Shown: positions 56,329 through 64,000 of the stretch, in pieces
Layout: each line of letters opens with the position of its first letter
How positions within the stretch are numbered: position 1 is the first letter of the stretch
Origin: Leptospira fletcheri
Lineage (GTDB): Bacteria > Spirochaetota > Leptospiria > Leptospirales > Leptospiraceae
Assembly: GCF_004769195.1 (NCBI RefSeq)
Contig: NZ_RQET01000004.1
Location: 62,001-126,000 of the forward strand
Direction: 5' to 3'
Length of the DNA stretch: 64,000 bases
Position numbers and translations under genes: made by a program
The notes under the pieces: model-generated
What the model was told of the DNA's origin: nothing
The model's database searches: none
What the model saw: only the letters and a program-made list of their open reading frames with translations

Positions 56329-56355
56329 TTAGCACTCTGATCATTAGAGTGCCAA
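56329..56355 (-). promoter_or_regulatory. CIRCE operator
   Basis: TTAGCACTC, nine bases, then GAGTGCCAA matches the CIRCE consensus (TTAGCACTC-N9-GAGTGCTAA) with a single mismatch. It ends 11 bases before the hrcA ATG and controls hrcA-grpE-dnaK-dnaJ through HrcA. A TTGACT on the minus strand at 56395-56390 could be the -35; the -10 is not clear. Confidence 0.93.
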
Positions 56356-56590
56356 TACCTCATTCAAGTTTCCGGTAGAAGGCAAAAAAAGTCAAGATTT
56401 TTGGATTTTAAGGGAGCAAGCTTTAAGTCATGCACCCAGTTCGGGCCAAAAACCGGATTTTGCCGGGAAAAATCGGATTCCGAGAAAAAGTCCAAAGGAA
56501 ACAAGGAAATGGGAATTGGCGGGAAGGAGTCTTTCCGAAAACTGACCCCTAAAAATCGCAGAACCGATCAAAAAACCGTAAAGAGGATCC

Positions 56591-56908
56591 ATGCAGCAAT
56601 TCGAGAATGTGACCGTAGTCAAAAAAGCGAACGTATATTTCGACGGAAAAGTGACCAGCAGAACCGTTCTGTTTCCAGGCGGAGAAAAGAAGACCTTGGG
56701 AATTCTTCTACCAGGAGACTATGAATTCGGTACGGATGTGGAAGAGCTGATGGAGATCTTGGACGGAGATCTGACGGTATTGCTCCCGGGAGAGAATGAT
56801 TGGCGTCGGATCACCGGCGGAGGTTCCTTTCGGGTTCCTGCAAAATCGAAATTCAAATTGAAAGTGACCGCCGTCAGCGACTACTGTTGCTCCTATTTTT
56901 CCGCATAA
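56591..56908 (+). CDS. ppnP: Pyrimidine/purine nucleoside phosphorylase PpnP (DUF1255)
   Basis: A 105-residue cupin-like protein. [20 protein letters not shown] opens the domain, [20 protein letters not shown] is the family block, and [14 protein letters not shown] and [13 protein letters not shown] complete the small barrel. PpnP cleaves several nucleosides with phosphate. The start has GAGG five bases upstream. It stands between the divergent heat-shock operon and the c-di-AMP riboswitch leader. Confidence 0.92.
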   Translation: MQQFENVTVVKKANVYFDGKVTSRTVLFPGGEKKTLGILLPGDYEFGTDVEELMEILDGDLTVLLPGENDWRRITGGGSFRVPAKSKFKLKVTAVSDYCCSYFSA

Positions 56909-56953
56909 ACATTTGCTCGCAAAATTTCCGAAACCTAACGGGTTGCATTCCTC

Positions 56954-56981
56954 TTGACAAAAAGGAAAGTCCGCTTATAGG
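56954..56981 (+). promoter_or_regulatory. Promoter of the riboswitch-controlled antiporter operon
   Basis: TTGACA at 56954-56959, a 16-base spacer and TATAGG at 56976-56981 place transcription start near 56988. This is just before the first conserved riboswitch bases. Confidence 0.7.
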
Positions 56982-56987
56982 TTAGGC

Positions 56988-57104
56988 CGAGTCTGCCGAA
57001 TCCGAAAACCGGAGCGGAGGAACCAAATTTAGGGGCTAACCTTTACGGGGGAAATCTCTCATTCCCAGCCCGTCAGCTAACTTCGCAGGCATCGAGAGAA
57101 GACG
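56988..57104 (+). promoter_or_regulatory. ydaO/yuaA-type c-di-AMP riboswitch
   Basis: The leader carries the ydaO hallmarks in order: TGCCGAATCC, GCGGAGGAACCAAATTT, AGGGGCTAACC, a variable stem with GGGGGAAATCTCTC, and CCCGTCAGCTAACTTCGC ending in AGGCA. Pairing of TGCC (56994-56997) with GGCA (57088-57091) closes P1. In this family two c-di-AMP molecules bind and usually switch expression off. It lies 124 bases before the antiporter ATG, in keeping with c-di-AMP control of potassium and osmolyte transport. The remaining leader (to 57227) holds one hairpin. Confidence 0.9.
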
Positions 57105-57106
57105 AT

Positions 57107-57123
57107 CGGAGGAATTTCCTCCG
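57107..57123 (+). promoter_or_regulatory. Hairpin after the riboswitch core
   Basis: CGGAGGAA and TTCCTCCG form a tight inverted repeat right after the riboswitch. No U-tract follows, so it is not a standard terminator. It may be the expression platform or occlude a GGAGG sequence. Confidence 0.45.
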
Positions 57124-57227
57124 GACTCTTCCCTACTCAATAGATTCTAAGTCGTCGTACGATTCGGAGAAAAATCCTTATCCCGGCGATTTCGTGGACA
57201 TTATCGAGCGCGCGGAGAAAAACCCGG

Positions 57228-59381
57228 ATGGAAATAAAACCGATTCGAAGCATATTCGTATATGCATGCTTCCTGCTGATTTTCGGAATAGCGATCTATT
57301 TCGTTGTAAACTACGGTAAAAACCTTGAACCGGTAACCATAGATTCGACCGTTTCGGTCGCAAACGGAGAAAATTCCACCTTTCTGGCGGAAATCGGAAA
57401 GAACGTCAAACAACCGATCGCATTACTTTTATTGCAATTGCTCGTGATTCTCGGGACGGCGCGAGCGTTAGGATCGCTTCTCACGTTTTTCGGACAACCT
57501 TCCGTGATCGGCGAAATCATAGCCGGAATCCTCCTAGGTCCTTCTTTTTTGGGAACGCTTTGGCCCGAAGCCTCGGGTTTTCTTTTTCCGAAAGAATCTC
57601 TAAAAATCATCCAATCCTTAAGCAACGTAGGTTTGCTTCTCTTCTTATTCCTGATCGGAATGGAGCTGAATCTGGGAATTTTAGGGAAAAAAGCGCATGA
57701 TGCCGTAGTGGTAAGTCACGCCAGCATCCTATTTCCTTTCTTTCTGGGAACCGCATATTCTCTGACGTTATACGAATCCTTGGCTCCAAAGGGAATCTCG
57801 TTTACCGTTTTCGGATTATTCATGGGAATCGCCATGAGCATCACCGCTTTTCCCGTACTCGCAAGGATCGTCCAGGAAAGAGGTCTCACAAAAACTCCTC
57901 TCGGAACTTTAGTCGTTACCTGTGCCGCCGCGGACGACATTACCGCCTGGTGCATCCTAGCCGGAGTGGTGGCGATCGCTCAGGCAGGCAGTCTCTCCGG
58001 AGGCTTTATCACCGTCGGACTTTCCATTGTTTACGTAATTTTCATGCTGTTTGCGGTTCGACCTCTGCTCAGGAAAATCGCCTCGGTATATCCGAGTAAG
58101 GAAGCCCTGCGAAGACCGATCACTGCAATGGTCTTCATGATTTGGATTTCCTCCGCGTATCTTACGGAATTGATAGGAATCCACGCATTATTCGGGGCCT
58201 TTTTTGCCGGAGTCATCATGCCTCCTCAGATCGAATTCAGAAGGATGCTTTCGGAAAAAATAGAGGACATCAGCCTTCTGTTGCTTCTTCCTTTGTTCTT
58301 CGTATCCACCGGATTGAAGACGCAGATCGGTCTGTTAAGCGACGGAAACCTTTGGATGACCTGCGCCTCGGTAATCGGAATCGCGATCCTGGGAAAATTT
58401 TTAGGAAGTACGATAGCCGCAAGGTTAGTAGGTCAAAACTGGAAGGATAGTCTTTCCATCGGAGCCTTAATGAACACCAGAGGACTGATGGAGCTGGTGG
58501 TTTTGAATATCGGTTACGACCTCGGAATCCTTTCCAAAGAAATTTTCGCGATGATGGTGCTCATGGCTCTATTCACGACGTTTATGACCGGCCCGGTGTT
58601 GGACCTTTTAGAAACAGGCTTCTTTTCCAAGGAACTCCCGGCGATCCGGTCCGGTCGAAAAATCCTTTTGTCCTTTGCCTCTCCGGCCTCAGGAGTCAGA
58701 CTTTTAGAACTTGCAGCGAAACTCTTTCCCGAAACCCGGAAAAAAAATCCGGGACCGACAATTACTGCGCTTCATGTCACTTCTAGCGGAGATTTAACTC
58801 CCGTGGAGGCGGAGTCTCTCGAAAAAGAGGTTTTCTTTCCGCTGGAAACAAAAGGAGAAGAACTGGGACGTTCCTTCGATCGAGTGTACAAGAACACTCC
58901 CCAAGTGGCTCGAGAAATCCTGAATCAGGCCCGAAAGATCCGCCCCGATATGCTACTCATGGGACGGTCCCATTCCTTATTTTCCGCAAAGGAAATCGCA
59001 GGTCGTGTCCGCTTTATTATGGAGAATTCCCCTTCTCCCGTAGGGATTCTGATCGATAAGGGTTGGGTCGATCTGCGTAAAATCGCCTTCCTGGTCTCCG
59101 GCAAAGACGATATTTTTTTACGGGAATACTTCGAGTTTTTCTCGAATCTTCCGGAAATGGAGGGCACAATCCTAGAGCTCGAAGAGACGACTTCGGAAAA
59201 GAATTCGAATCTTCGCGGTAAGGGCGTAAAGAAAAGGCGAAAAGTCGTACTCAAATCCGAATTGCCGGACGAGGACTGGGCGAAATACGACCTGGCATTT
59301 CTCGGTTGGAAATTTTATCGGGAAATAGAATCGACGGACTTGGCTGCACGCTTACCTAGCATGTTGATCCTTACTAGATAA
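57228..59381 (+). CDS. CPA2-type cation:proton antiporter with C-terminal universal stress domain
   Basis: A 717-residue fusion. An N-terminal helix and periplasmic loop precede about twelve antiporter helices (residues 60-460). These include GQPSVIGEIIAGILLGPSFL, ITAFPVLARIVQERGL and AAADDITAWCILAGV with the ion-binding Asp pair. The last 250 residues form a Usp-like region (ILLSFASPASGVRLLELAAK, PDMLLMGRSHSLFSAKE). KefB/CHX-like proteins exchange K+ or Na+ for H+. The c-di-AMP riboswitch upstream points to ion or osmotic homeostasis. Confidence 0.9.
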   Translation: MEIKPIRSIFVYACFLLIFGIAIYFVVNYGKNLEPVTIDSTVSVANGENSTFLAEIGKNVKQPIALLLLQLLVILGTARALGSLLTFFGQPSVIGEIIAGILLGPSFLGTLWPEASGFLFPKESLKIIQSLSNVGLLLFLFLIGMELNLGILGKKAHDAVVVSHASILFPFFLGTAYSLTLYESLAPKGISFTVFGLFMGIAMSITAFPVLARIVQERGLTKTPLGTLVVTCAAADDITAWCILAGVVAIAQAGSLSGGFITVGLSIVYVIFMLFAVRPLLRKIASVYPSKEALRRPITAMVFMIWISSAYLTELIGIHALFGAFFAGVIMPPQIEFRRMLSEKIEDISLLLLLPLFFVSTGLKTQIGLLSDGNLWMTCASVIGIAILGKFLGSTIAARLVGQNWKDSLSIGALMNTRGLMELVVLNIGYDLGILSKEIFAMMVLMALFTTFMTGPVLDLLETGFFSKELPAIRSGRKILLSFASPASGVRLLELAAKLFPETRKKNPGPTITALHVTSSGDLTPVEAESLEKEVFFPLETKGEELGRSFDRVYKNTPQVAREILNQARKIRPDMLLMGRSHSLFSAKEIAGRVRFIMENSPSPVGILIDKGWVDLRKIAFLVSGKDDIFLREYFEFFSNLPEMEGTILELEETTSEKNSNLRGKGVKKRRKVVLKSELPDEDWAKYDLAFLGWKFYREIESTDLAARLPSMLILTR

Positions 59382-59390
59382 GGAGGATGT

Positions 59391-60092
59391 ATGAAAGTAT
59401 TGGTCTCGTTCGCAAATCCGAAAATGGGAGCGAAATTATTCGGTTTGGCCCGCGCCTTATTTTCCGGTTCGGGACAAAATTTATCCATTATCGCCCTACA
59501 CGTAGTATCCGTGGAGACGGAATCGGAAGGATTTCCTCGTTTGGAAGAAGACGAAATTTTCCAAGCAGTACGGGAGGAAGCGGCCGGTTGCGACTTTCAA
59601 TTTGAAACGGTGGGTTTTCCGTCCGACTGGGTTGTTCCGGGAATTCTCGAAATCGCCAAAAGCAAGGATGCCGACTTACTTCTGTTAGGTGCCGCAAGAT
59701 CCCTATTTTCGGAAGGTCTTTTGGGAGGAAAGGTCGGGGAAGTTCTACGAAAATTATCCTCGTTGGACGTCGCCGTTCTAGCGGACAACGGATTGAATTC
59801 GCCCATAGAACCGGTGGTCTTGGCGCCAGGTTTGGAATCCGCAGCGATTTTTCCGCTACTACGAGGGCTCTCCGATTTCTTAGGCGGCCCGATTCCGGTT
59901 TTTTCCGGCTCCAAACAGGAAGACTTCGGACTAAAGGGATCGGCGTCTTTTCGCCCTTGGCTTCCGTTTTCCTTGGCTCCGGACACGAAAAAAAACCTGG
60001 CTGTCTTAGACTACGAGACGTACAAATCTTTCCACTCCATATTGTTGGCTAGAAAAGACTTATCTTATCTCATCCTTAGAAAGGGAAGGTGA
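59391..60092 (+). CDS. Universal stress protein-like, encoded after the antiporter
   Basis: A 233-residue protein that opens MKVLVSFANPKMGAKLFGLA and resembles the Usp region of the antiporter upstream. SKDADLLLLGAARSLFSEGL matches its PDMLLMGRSHSLFSAKE segment. The G-x2-G-x9-G(S/T) ATP loop of typical Usp proteins is not complete, so ATP binding is uncertain. AAGGAGG lies 9 bases after the antiporter stop and serves this gene. The pair share the riboswitch leader. Confidence 0.75.
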   Translation: MKVLVSFANPKMGAKLFGLARALFSGSGQNLSIIALHVVSVETESEGFPRLEEDEIFQAVREEAAGCDFQFETVGFPSDWVVPGILEIAKSKDADLLLLGAARSLFSEGLLGGKVGEVLRKLSSLDVAVLADNGLNSPIEPVVLAPGLESAAIFPLLRGLSDFLGGPIPVFSGSKQEDFGLKGSASFRPWLPFSLAPDTKKNLAVLDYETYKSFHSILLARKDLSYLILRKGR

Positions 60093-60097
60093 TCGGA

Positions 60098-61300
60098 TCA
60101 AAGGGGAAGAAGACGGATCAAAACGCTTCCCAAAGAGCCGACGATTACCGCAATCCAAGAAGGGAATTTGAAAAAAACCAGAAGCACTACAAGCACGCTA
60201 GCAAGGCAAAAATCACCGAAGGATCGGATCGAATCCGTCCAGAGCGGTCGATAAAAAGCCGCGATCAAAATGCCTACAACCGCACAATTCACCCCGGTCA
60301 AAATTCCCTGTACTCTCCGGTCGCTACGGATGGAATTCCAAAACGGCAAAACTCCGATGATCGATAAATATGCCGGAAGAAAAATGAAGAAGGTCGCAAG
60401 AATGGCACCGGGGATCCCGCCGATCACGGCCCCCAAATAACTCGCAAACGTAAACAATGGTCCGGGAACCGCCTGTGCGGCGCCGTAACCTACCAGAAAA
60501 TCCTGCTCGCTGATGAGTCCGATCGGAACAAGCTCCTTCTCCAAAAGAGGAAGAACCACATGCCCGCCGCCGAATACCAAAGCTCCGGATCGAAAAAAAC
60601 TATCGGCCATCCAAAGTCGGGCATCTGAAGAAAAGAGCCTGATTGCGGGAAGAAGCGCTAAAAGTCCGAAAAAAAGACAGAGGCAGCCGATCGCAAATCG
60701 ATGGGAAACCCCGATCGGAAGAGAAAAAACCTCGGCGTCGGACCGGCTTTTAAATAGGAAATACCCGAGTATGCCGGCGGAAAAAATCAAAGTGATTTGT
60801 GCGAAAGAGGAATTCCAAAACGATAAGGCGAGTGCCGCACCGATTGCGATCCCGATTTGGGACGTGGACCGAATCAATTTTTTCCAAAGCAGAAAAATCG
60901 CTTGGGCGACCACCGCTACAGCCACGATTTTCAAACCATGGATCCAGGCAGCGCCGGCAAAATCGAATCTGCGAAGCAAAAGCGCGAAGACGATGAGAGC
61001 GATTGCGGAAGGAGCAGTAAAACCGAACCAAGCTACGATCCCTCCCCAAAAACCGGCACGGATCGTACCGATGGAGATTCCCAATTGGCTACTTGCGGGA
61101 CCTGGAAGAAATTGGCAAAGCCCCACCAGATCCGTATAGGATTTCTCATCCAACCATTTCTTTAAAATTACGTATTCGTTATGGAAGGTTCCCAGATGGG
61201 CGATGGGACCCCCAAAAGAAACGAGCCCCAATTTCAGAGAAACGAGAAAAACTTCCGCTAGCGACCCCTGTTTCCCCGGTGCTCTGCTTGGATCCGTCAT
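60098..61300 (-). CDS. chrA: Chromate transporter (CHR family)
   Basis: About 400 residues from the ATG at 61300 (a TTG at 61309 is also in frame). It has two homologous halves of about six helices. The first half has KLGLVSFGGPIAHLGTFHNE and QFLPGPASSQLGISIGTIRA. The second has RSGALVFGGGHVVLPLLEKE and GYGAAQAVPGPLFTFASYLG. The FGGP/FGGG and PGP motifs define CHR transporters, which export chromate in exchange for protons or sulfate. Many family members may handle other anions. Confidence 0.92.
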   Translation of the reverse strand: MTDPSRAPGKQGSLAEVFLVSLKLGLVSFGGPIAHLGTFHNEYVILKKWLDEKSYTDLVGLCQFLPGPASSQLGISIGTIRAGFWGGIVAWFGFTAPSAIALIVFALLLRRFDFAGAAWIHGLKIVAVAVVAQAIFLLWKKLIRSTSQIGIAIGAALALSFWNSSFAQITLIFSAGILGYFLFKSRSDAEVFSLPIGVSHRFAIGCLCLFFGLLALLPAIRLFSSDARLWMADSFFRSGALVFGGGHVVLPLLEKELVPIGLISEQDFLVGYGAAQAVPGPLFTFASYLGAVIGGIPGAILATFFIFLPAYLSIIGVLPFWNSIRSDRRVQGILTGVNCAVVGILIAAFYRPLWTDSIRSFGDFCLASVLVVLLVFFKFPSWIAVIVGSLGSVLIRLLPL

Positions 61301-61413
61301 GAGACCCAAATCTAGCTTGGGAAAAATCTAGCCACCGTTTTATGGACAGGAATATAACAAATTCGAGACGGATCTGCTAGGGAATCAGGGGGGTTCCTTC
61401 GGTCACGCTACTC

Positions 61414-61833
61414 TTACGAAGCCCATTCCGGAGGACGCTTCATAAAACGATCCTTCTCTTTTATAAAACCGTACTTCTCATACAGTCCATGGGCGTCTTT
61501 GGTGCCCAAAAGCCCCATCAATCCTTCGAATTCCGCCGAATTCAGAACCGTCTCGATCAATTTCTTTCCTAGGCCTTTGCCTCTGTGTCCCTCTTCCACA
61601 TAAACGTCGCACAGATAAAAAAATGTCGCCCAATCCGTAACGACTCTTATAAAACCAACCTGCTCACCCTTATGAAAGGCACCGACACAGTACGAATTTT
61701 CTATCGCCTTCCTGGTTCGATCTGGAGGTCGCAAATTCGCCCAATAGCTTTTAGATAAAAATTCGATCACCGCTTCGGCTTGAATCTTCGACTTCTCGTC
61801 GCTGATCGAATAATCATTGTACAAAACTTCCAC
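61414..61833 (-). CDS. GNAT-family N-acetyltransferase
   Basis: A 139-residue acetyltransferase. VGFIRVVTDWATFFYLCDVY leads into VEEGHRGKGLGKKLIETVL, the Q/R-x2-G-x-G/A acetyl-CoA loop. LGTKDAHGLYEKYGF is the last conserved block. The start is GTG with GGGAG seven bases upstream. The acceptor is unknown; proteins of this size acetylate small amines or protein N-termini. Confidence 0.88.
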   Translation of the reverse strand: MEVLYNDYSISDEKSKIQAEAVIEFLSKSYWANLRPPDRTRKAIENSYCVGAFHKGEQVGFIRVVTDWATFFYLCDVYVEEGHRGKGLGKKLIETVLNSAEFEGLMGLLGTKDAHGLYEKYGFIKEKDRFMKRPPEWAS

Positions 61834-61905
61834 AAACGAACTCCCGCAAAAAGAATCGGTACAGATTCCGTGTTGGTGACCGAGGACCTGCGTTTTTCAA
61901 TAAAG

Positions 61906-62352
61906 CTAAACTACTTGATCCAATGCTAACTCGGGAAATACTGATTTAATCCTCGCAATTGTTGAGAGCGCCGGATTAGCGCTCTTCGGAGATTCTAACC
62001 TCTGGTAGCTGTAAAGATTCTTCATCCCTATCAATAATGCAGCTTGTTTTTGGCTCAAACCTCGCTTCAAACGAGTCATTCTTAAAATCTGAGAAAATGC
62101 TATCTTAGGATCGACTGCCGCTAGGACGATATTTTTGCCGGACATTTTTTTCTTTGGTAAAGGGAATACCGACTTAGAATCTTCGTTTTCATTCAAATAG
62201 AGATTTAAGACTTCCCGAATATTTACCTTCAGCTCATCTAATGAATCCGCCTGAGTCATACATCCTTTGAGTTCGACGCACTCCGCCCAATAACCTGTTT
62301 TATCCGTATGAATTCGAAAATGATAATGCACTATGTTACTCCTAACTTTCAT
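61906..62352 (-). CDS. hicB: HicB-family antitoxin with C-terminal HTH
   Basis: The 148-residue antitoxin has an N-terminal HicB partial RNase H fold (GYWAECVELKGCMTQADSLD, ELKVNIREVLNLYLNE). The C-terminal helix-turn-helix of Xre type is in LRMTRLKRGLSQKQAALLIG. It binds and blocks HicA and represses the operon through the HTH. Its ATG lies inside the hicA gene, with an 11-base overlap, so the two are translationally coupled. The toxin gene comes first, as in most hicAB systems. Confidence 0.9.
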   Translation of the reverse strand: MKVRSNIVHYHFRIHTDKTGYWAECVELKGCMTQADSLDELKVNIREVLNLYLNENEDSKSVFPLPKKKMSGKNIVLAAVDPKIAFSQILRMTRLKRGLSQKQAALLIGMKNLYSYQRLESPKSANPALSTIARIKSVFPELALDQVV

Positions 62353-62521
62353 TCAGATGTTTCAAGAGAGTGTTTTCTAAGCCTTTCTTGAGTTCCTTAT
62401 GCATTGGAATCGTTTCACGATCTCCTCCCTTCCCAACAACAACATGGCTGCCTTTCTGCCTCAGAACTTCCCATCCGTTCTTCAGGTATAATTTTAACAT
62501 TTCTTTGCCGCTTAAGGGCAT
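62342..62521 (-). CDS. hicA: HicA-family mRNA interferase toxin
   Basis: A 59-residue toxin: MPLSGKEMLKLYLKNGWEVL, then RQKGSHVVV with the catalytic His26, and ETIPMHKELKKGLENTLLKH. This is the double-stranded RNA-binding-like fold with the GSH motif of HicA, which cleaves mRNA. The frame is open to 62593, but the ATG at 62521 coincides with the predicted transcription start, so the message is probably leaderless. Other upstream starts would fall inside the promoter. Confidence 0.9.
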   Translation of the reverse strand: MPLSGKEMLKLYLKNGWEVLRQKGSHVVVGKGGDRETIPMHKELKKGLENTLLKHLNES

Positions 62522-62528
62522 AAAAACC

Positions 62529-62557
62529 ATAATACCAATTATAATTGGTATTGTCAA
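62529..62557 (-). promoter_or_regulatory. hicAB promoter with a perfect 22-bp palindrome
   Basis: On the minus strand, TTGACA (62557-62552), 17 bases and TATTAT (62534-62529) match the sigma-70 consensus at all but one position. The palindrome at 62531-62552 consists of AATACCAATTA and its exact reverse complement, spanning the spacer and entering the -10. It is the likely HicB operator. Confidence 0.85.
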
Positions 62558-62677
62558 CTCGGTAATAAAGCTACCGAATTCTCCTTCACGCACAACAAAA
62601 AATTCTTGCCAGAAACAGAGATTTCGGCTAACTCTAATTATTCTATTTTAGAATATTTTTAAAAAAGGGTTCCCTAT

Positions 62678-64000
62678 ATGAAAAGAAAATCCGTTTCCGG
62701 AACGCTAATTCCTATTCTACTCTTTTTAGCGGCCTCCCATTTAGGGAATTGCAAAAAACATTCGCACCAACCGTTGCTACTATGGGGAGAGCTGAGTGTT
62801 TCTCCCGTCTCTAACGGCGCCGGGGAATTGCGACAGCAAAGTTATCTCAAGGCTCCAAATACGAGCACCTCCGACCAGTTCGGAGCTTCTTCTGCCATCT
62901 CCGGCGAAACTATTGTCGTAGGCGCACCTTACGAGGACAGCAATACTACGGCCATCTTGCAGGATTCCGCGTTAAGCTCTACCAACGACGCGGGATCGGA
63001 CACCGGAGCCGCCTATGTATACGTAAGATCCGGAGGAAAATGGACACATCAGGCTTACCTCAAAGCGCCGAATACGACGAACGGAGACCATTTCGGGAAC
63101 AGTGTCTCCATCTCCGAAAATACGATTGCAGTAGGAGCACCGGGAGAAGACGGAAATACCACTTCCATTATCAATGGCAACGACCTGAGCTCAAGCAACA
63201 AAGCAGGAAACGACAACGGAGCTGTCTACGTATTCGTACGAAACGGAAACACTTGGACACACCAAGCCTATCTCAAGGCACCGAATACCACAAACCAAGA
63301 CCAGTTCGGATCTTCTTTAGCCGTCTCGGGAGAAACCATTGTCGTGGGGGCGCCTTACGAGGATAGCAGTACTAGCGCAATCGTTTCCGGCTCCGATCTT
63401 ACAACCACCAACGATGTCGGAACAGATACCGGAGCGGCCTATGTGTACGTACGATCCGGATCCGCCTGGACGCACCAGGCCTACCTCAAAGCCCCCAACG
63501 TGTACAACCAAAATTATTTCGGAAACTCCGTAGCAATCGACGGAAATACGATCACTGTAAGTGCCCGATCAGAAAATAGCACCACAACCTCCATCATCTC
63601 CGGTAACGACTTAAGCATAACGAACCATTCCGGCAATGGAAACGGAGCGGTATACGTATTCGTACGAAACGGAGCGAATTGGAATCACCAAGCCTATCTG
63701 AAATCTCCGAATGCCTCCAACCAGGATTCCTTCGGAATCTCCGTAGCAATCAGCGGAGATACCGTTGTAGTAGGGGCGGACGGGGAAAGCAGCGAAACGA
63801 ATGCCGTCCTAACCGGCACTGATTTGAGCTCCACCAACCGGAACGGATCCAATAACGGAGCGGCCTATGTGTTCGTACGGAACGGAAGTACCTGGACTCA
63901 CCAGGCCTATCTCAAAGCACCGAATACGAACCGAGAAGACCGATTTGGAGGATCCGTATCCATTTTCGGGGATTGGATCGTAGTAGGAGCCGCGGGAGAA
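62678..64000 (+). CDS. FG-GAP repeat lipoprotein, 3' end beyond window
   Basis: The frame is open from the ATG at 62678 to the window edge (441 codons, no stop). The leader ends SHLGNC, a lipobox, so the protein is lipid-anchored. It then repeats a unit of about 71 residues, five complete and a sixth begun. Each unit has a YLKAPNTTN-type strand, DxFGxSVAISG, TIVVGAPxEDS, a DLSSTN-type loop and GAAYVYVRSG followed by WTHQA. These are FG-GAP (integrin alpha-like) propeller blades. Leptospira surface proteins of this type are often exposed; calcium binding is plausible. Confidence 0.9.
   Translation, partial: MKRKSVSGTLIPILLFLAASHLGNCKKHSHQPLLLWGELSVSPVSNGAGELRQQSYLKAPNTSTSDQFGASSAISGETIVVGAPYEDSNTTAILQDSALSSTNDAGSDTGAAYVYVRSGGKWTHQAYLKAPNTTNGDHFGNSVSISENTIAVGAPGEDGNTTSIINGNDLSSSNKAGNDNGAVYVFVRNGNTWTHQAYLKAPNTTNQDQFGSSLAVSGETIVVGAPYEDSSTSAIVSGSDLTTTNDVGTDTGAAYVYVRSGSAWTHQAYLKAPNVYNQNYFGNSVAIDGNTITVSARSENSTTTSIISGNDLSITNHSGNGNGAVYVFVRNGANWNHQAYLKSPNASNQDSFGISVAISGDTVVVGADGESSETNAVLTGTDLSSTNRNGSNNGAAYVFVRNGSTWTHQAYLKAPNTNREDRFGGSVSIFGDWIVVGAAGE

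Noticed and set aside
56326..56344. hrcA start at the first ATG (56344)
   Set aside because: That ATG is in the CIRCE spacer; translation from there would put the operator inside the gene, and the conserved HrcA N-terminus begins at 56317.

Overview
The window looks like chromosomal DNA of a Leptospira-type spirochaete. The evidence is a chaperone operon headed by hrcA under a CIRCE element, lipoproteins with spirochaetal lipoboxes, a DUF115/Maf-like protein beside a class B PBP, FG-GAP repeat lipoproteins, many TTG and GTG starts, and a dispersed repeat that reads PTLLWVGAGAVVP when translated, a string I associate with Leptospira genomes. There are no insertion sequences, prophage blocks, CRISPR arrays, rRNA or recognisable tRNA genes. 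Most of the window is ordinary, densely packed chromosome. The species cannot be named from the sequence alone.

Layout. 0-10 kb: the end of a paraoxonase-like esterase, an acyl-CoA thioesterase, a minus-strand STAS/GT39/SGNH operon, a tyrosine recombinase homologue that has lost its catalytic residues, an alpha/beta hydrolase, a bacterial SET protein, rppH overlapping a truncated haemoglobin, acylphosphatase, and two uncharacterised proteins. 10-26 kb: an exported WD40-caspase preceded by an SPFH lipoprotein, an aldo/keto reductase, envelope proteins, an adenosine deaminase-like enzyme, a MATE exporter, gmd, a DNA glycosylase with a two-domain cyclic-nucleotide-binding protein, a 580-base AT-rich gap, and a glycerophosphodiesterase. 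26-32 kb: two phasin-like paralogues with matching promoters bracket PPK2, DUF2804 and a divergent MocR/aminotransferase pair. 32-49 kb: DUF115 and PBP genes, lepB, a YdjI-like SPFH/SHOCT gene, thrC, a lone HATPase protein, a small DUF1508 gene, leuS, and a LolD/FtsX-type ABC exporter. Two inverted copies of a composite repeat lie about 6.9 kb apart. 49-57 kb: hrcA-grpE-dnaK-dnaJ continues into an oxidoreductase, algH and a DUF2721 gene broken by an in-frame stop. 57-64 kb: a ydaO-type c-di-AMP riboswitch leads into a CPA2 antiporter-USP fusion and a second USP gene, followed by chrA, a GNAT enzyme, a hicAB toxin-antitoxin pair and the start of an FG-GAP lipoprotein cut by the window end.

The strongest regulatory signals are four. 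They are the c-di-AMP riboswitch before the antiporter, the CIRCE element before hrcA, the paired TTGTGC-type dyads in both phasin promoters (two sites each, centres 23 bp apart in both), and a perfect 22-bp palindrome across the hicA promoter. The most unusual proteins are the WD40-caspase with its SPFH partner, the apparently inactive recombinase, and the Cys-rich secreted protein whose C-terminus is encoded by the dispersed repeat. All calls come from reading the sequence; no database search was run.
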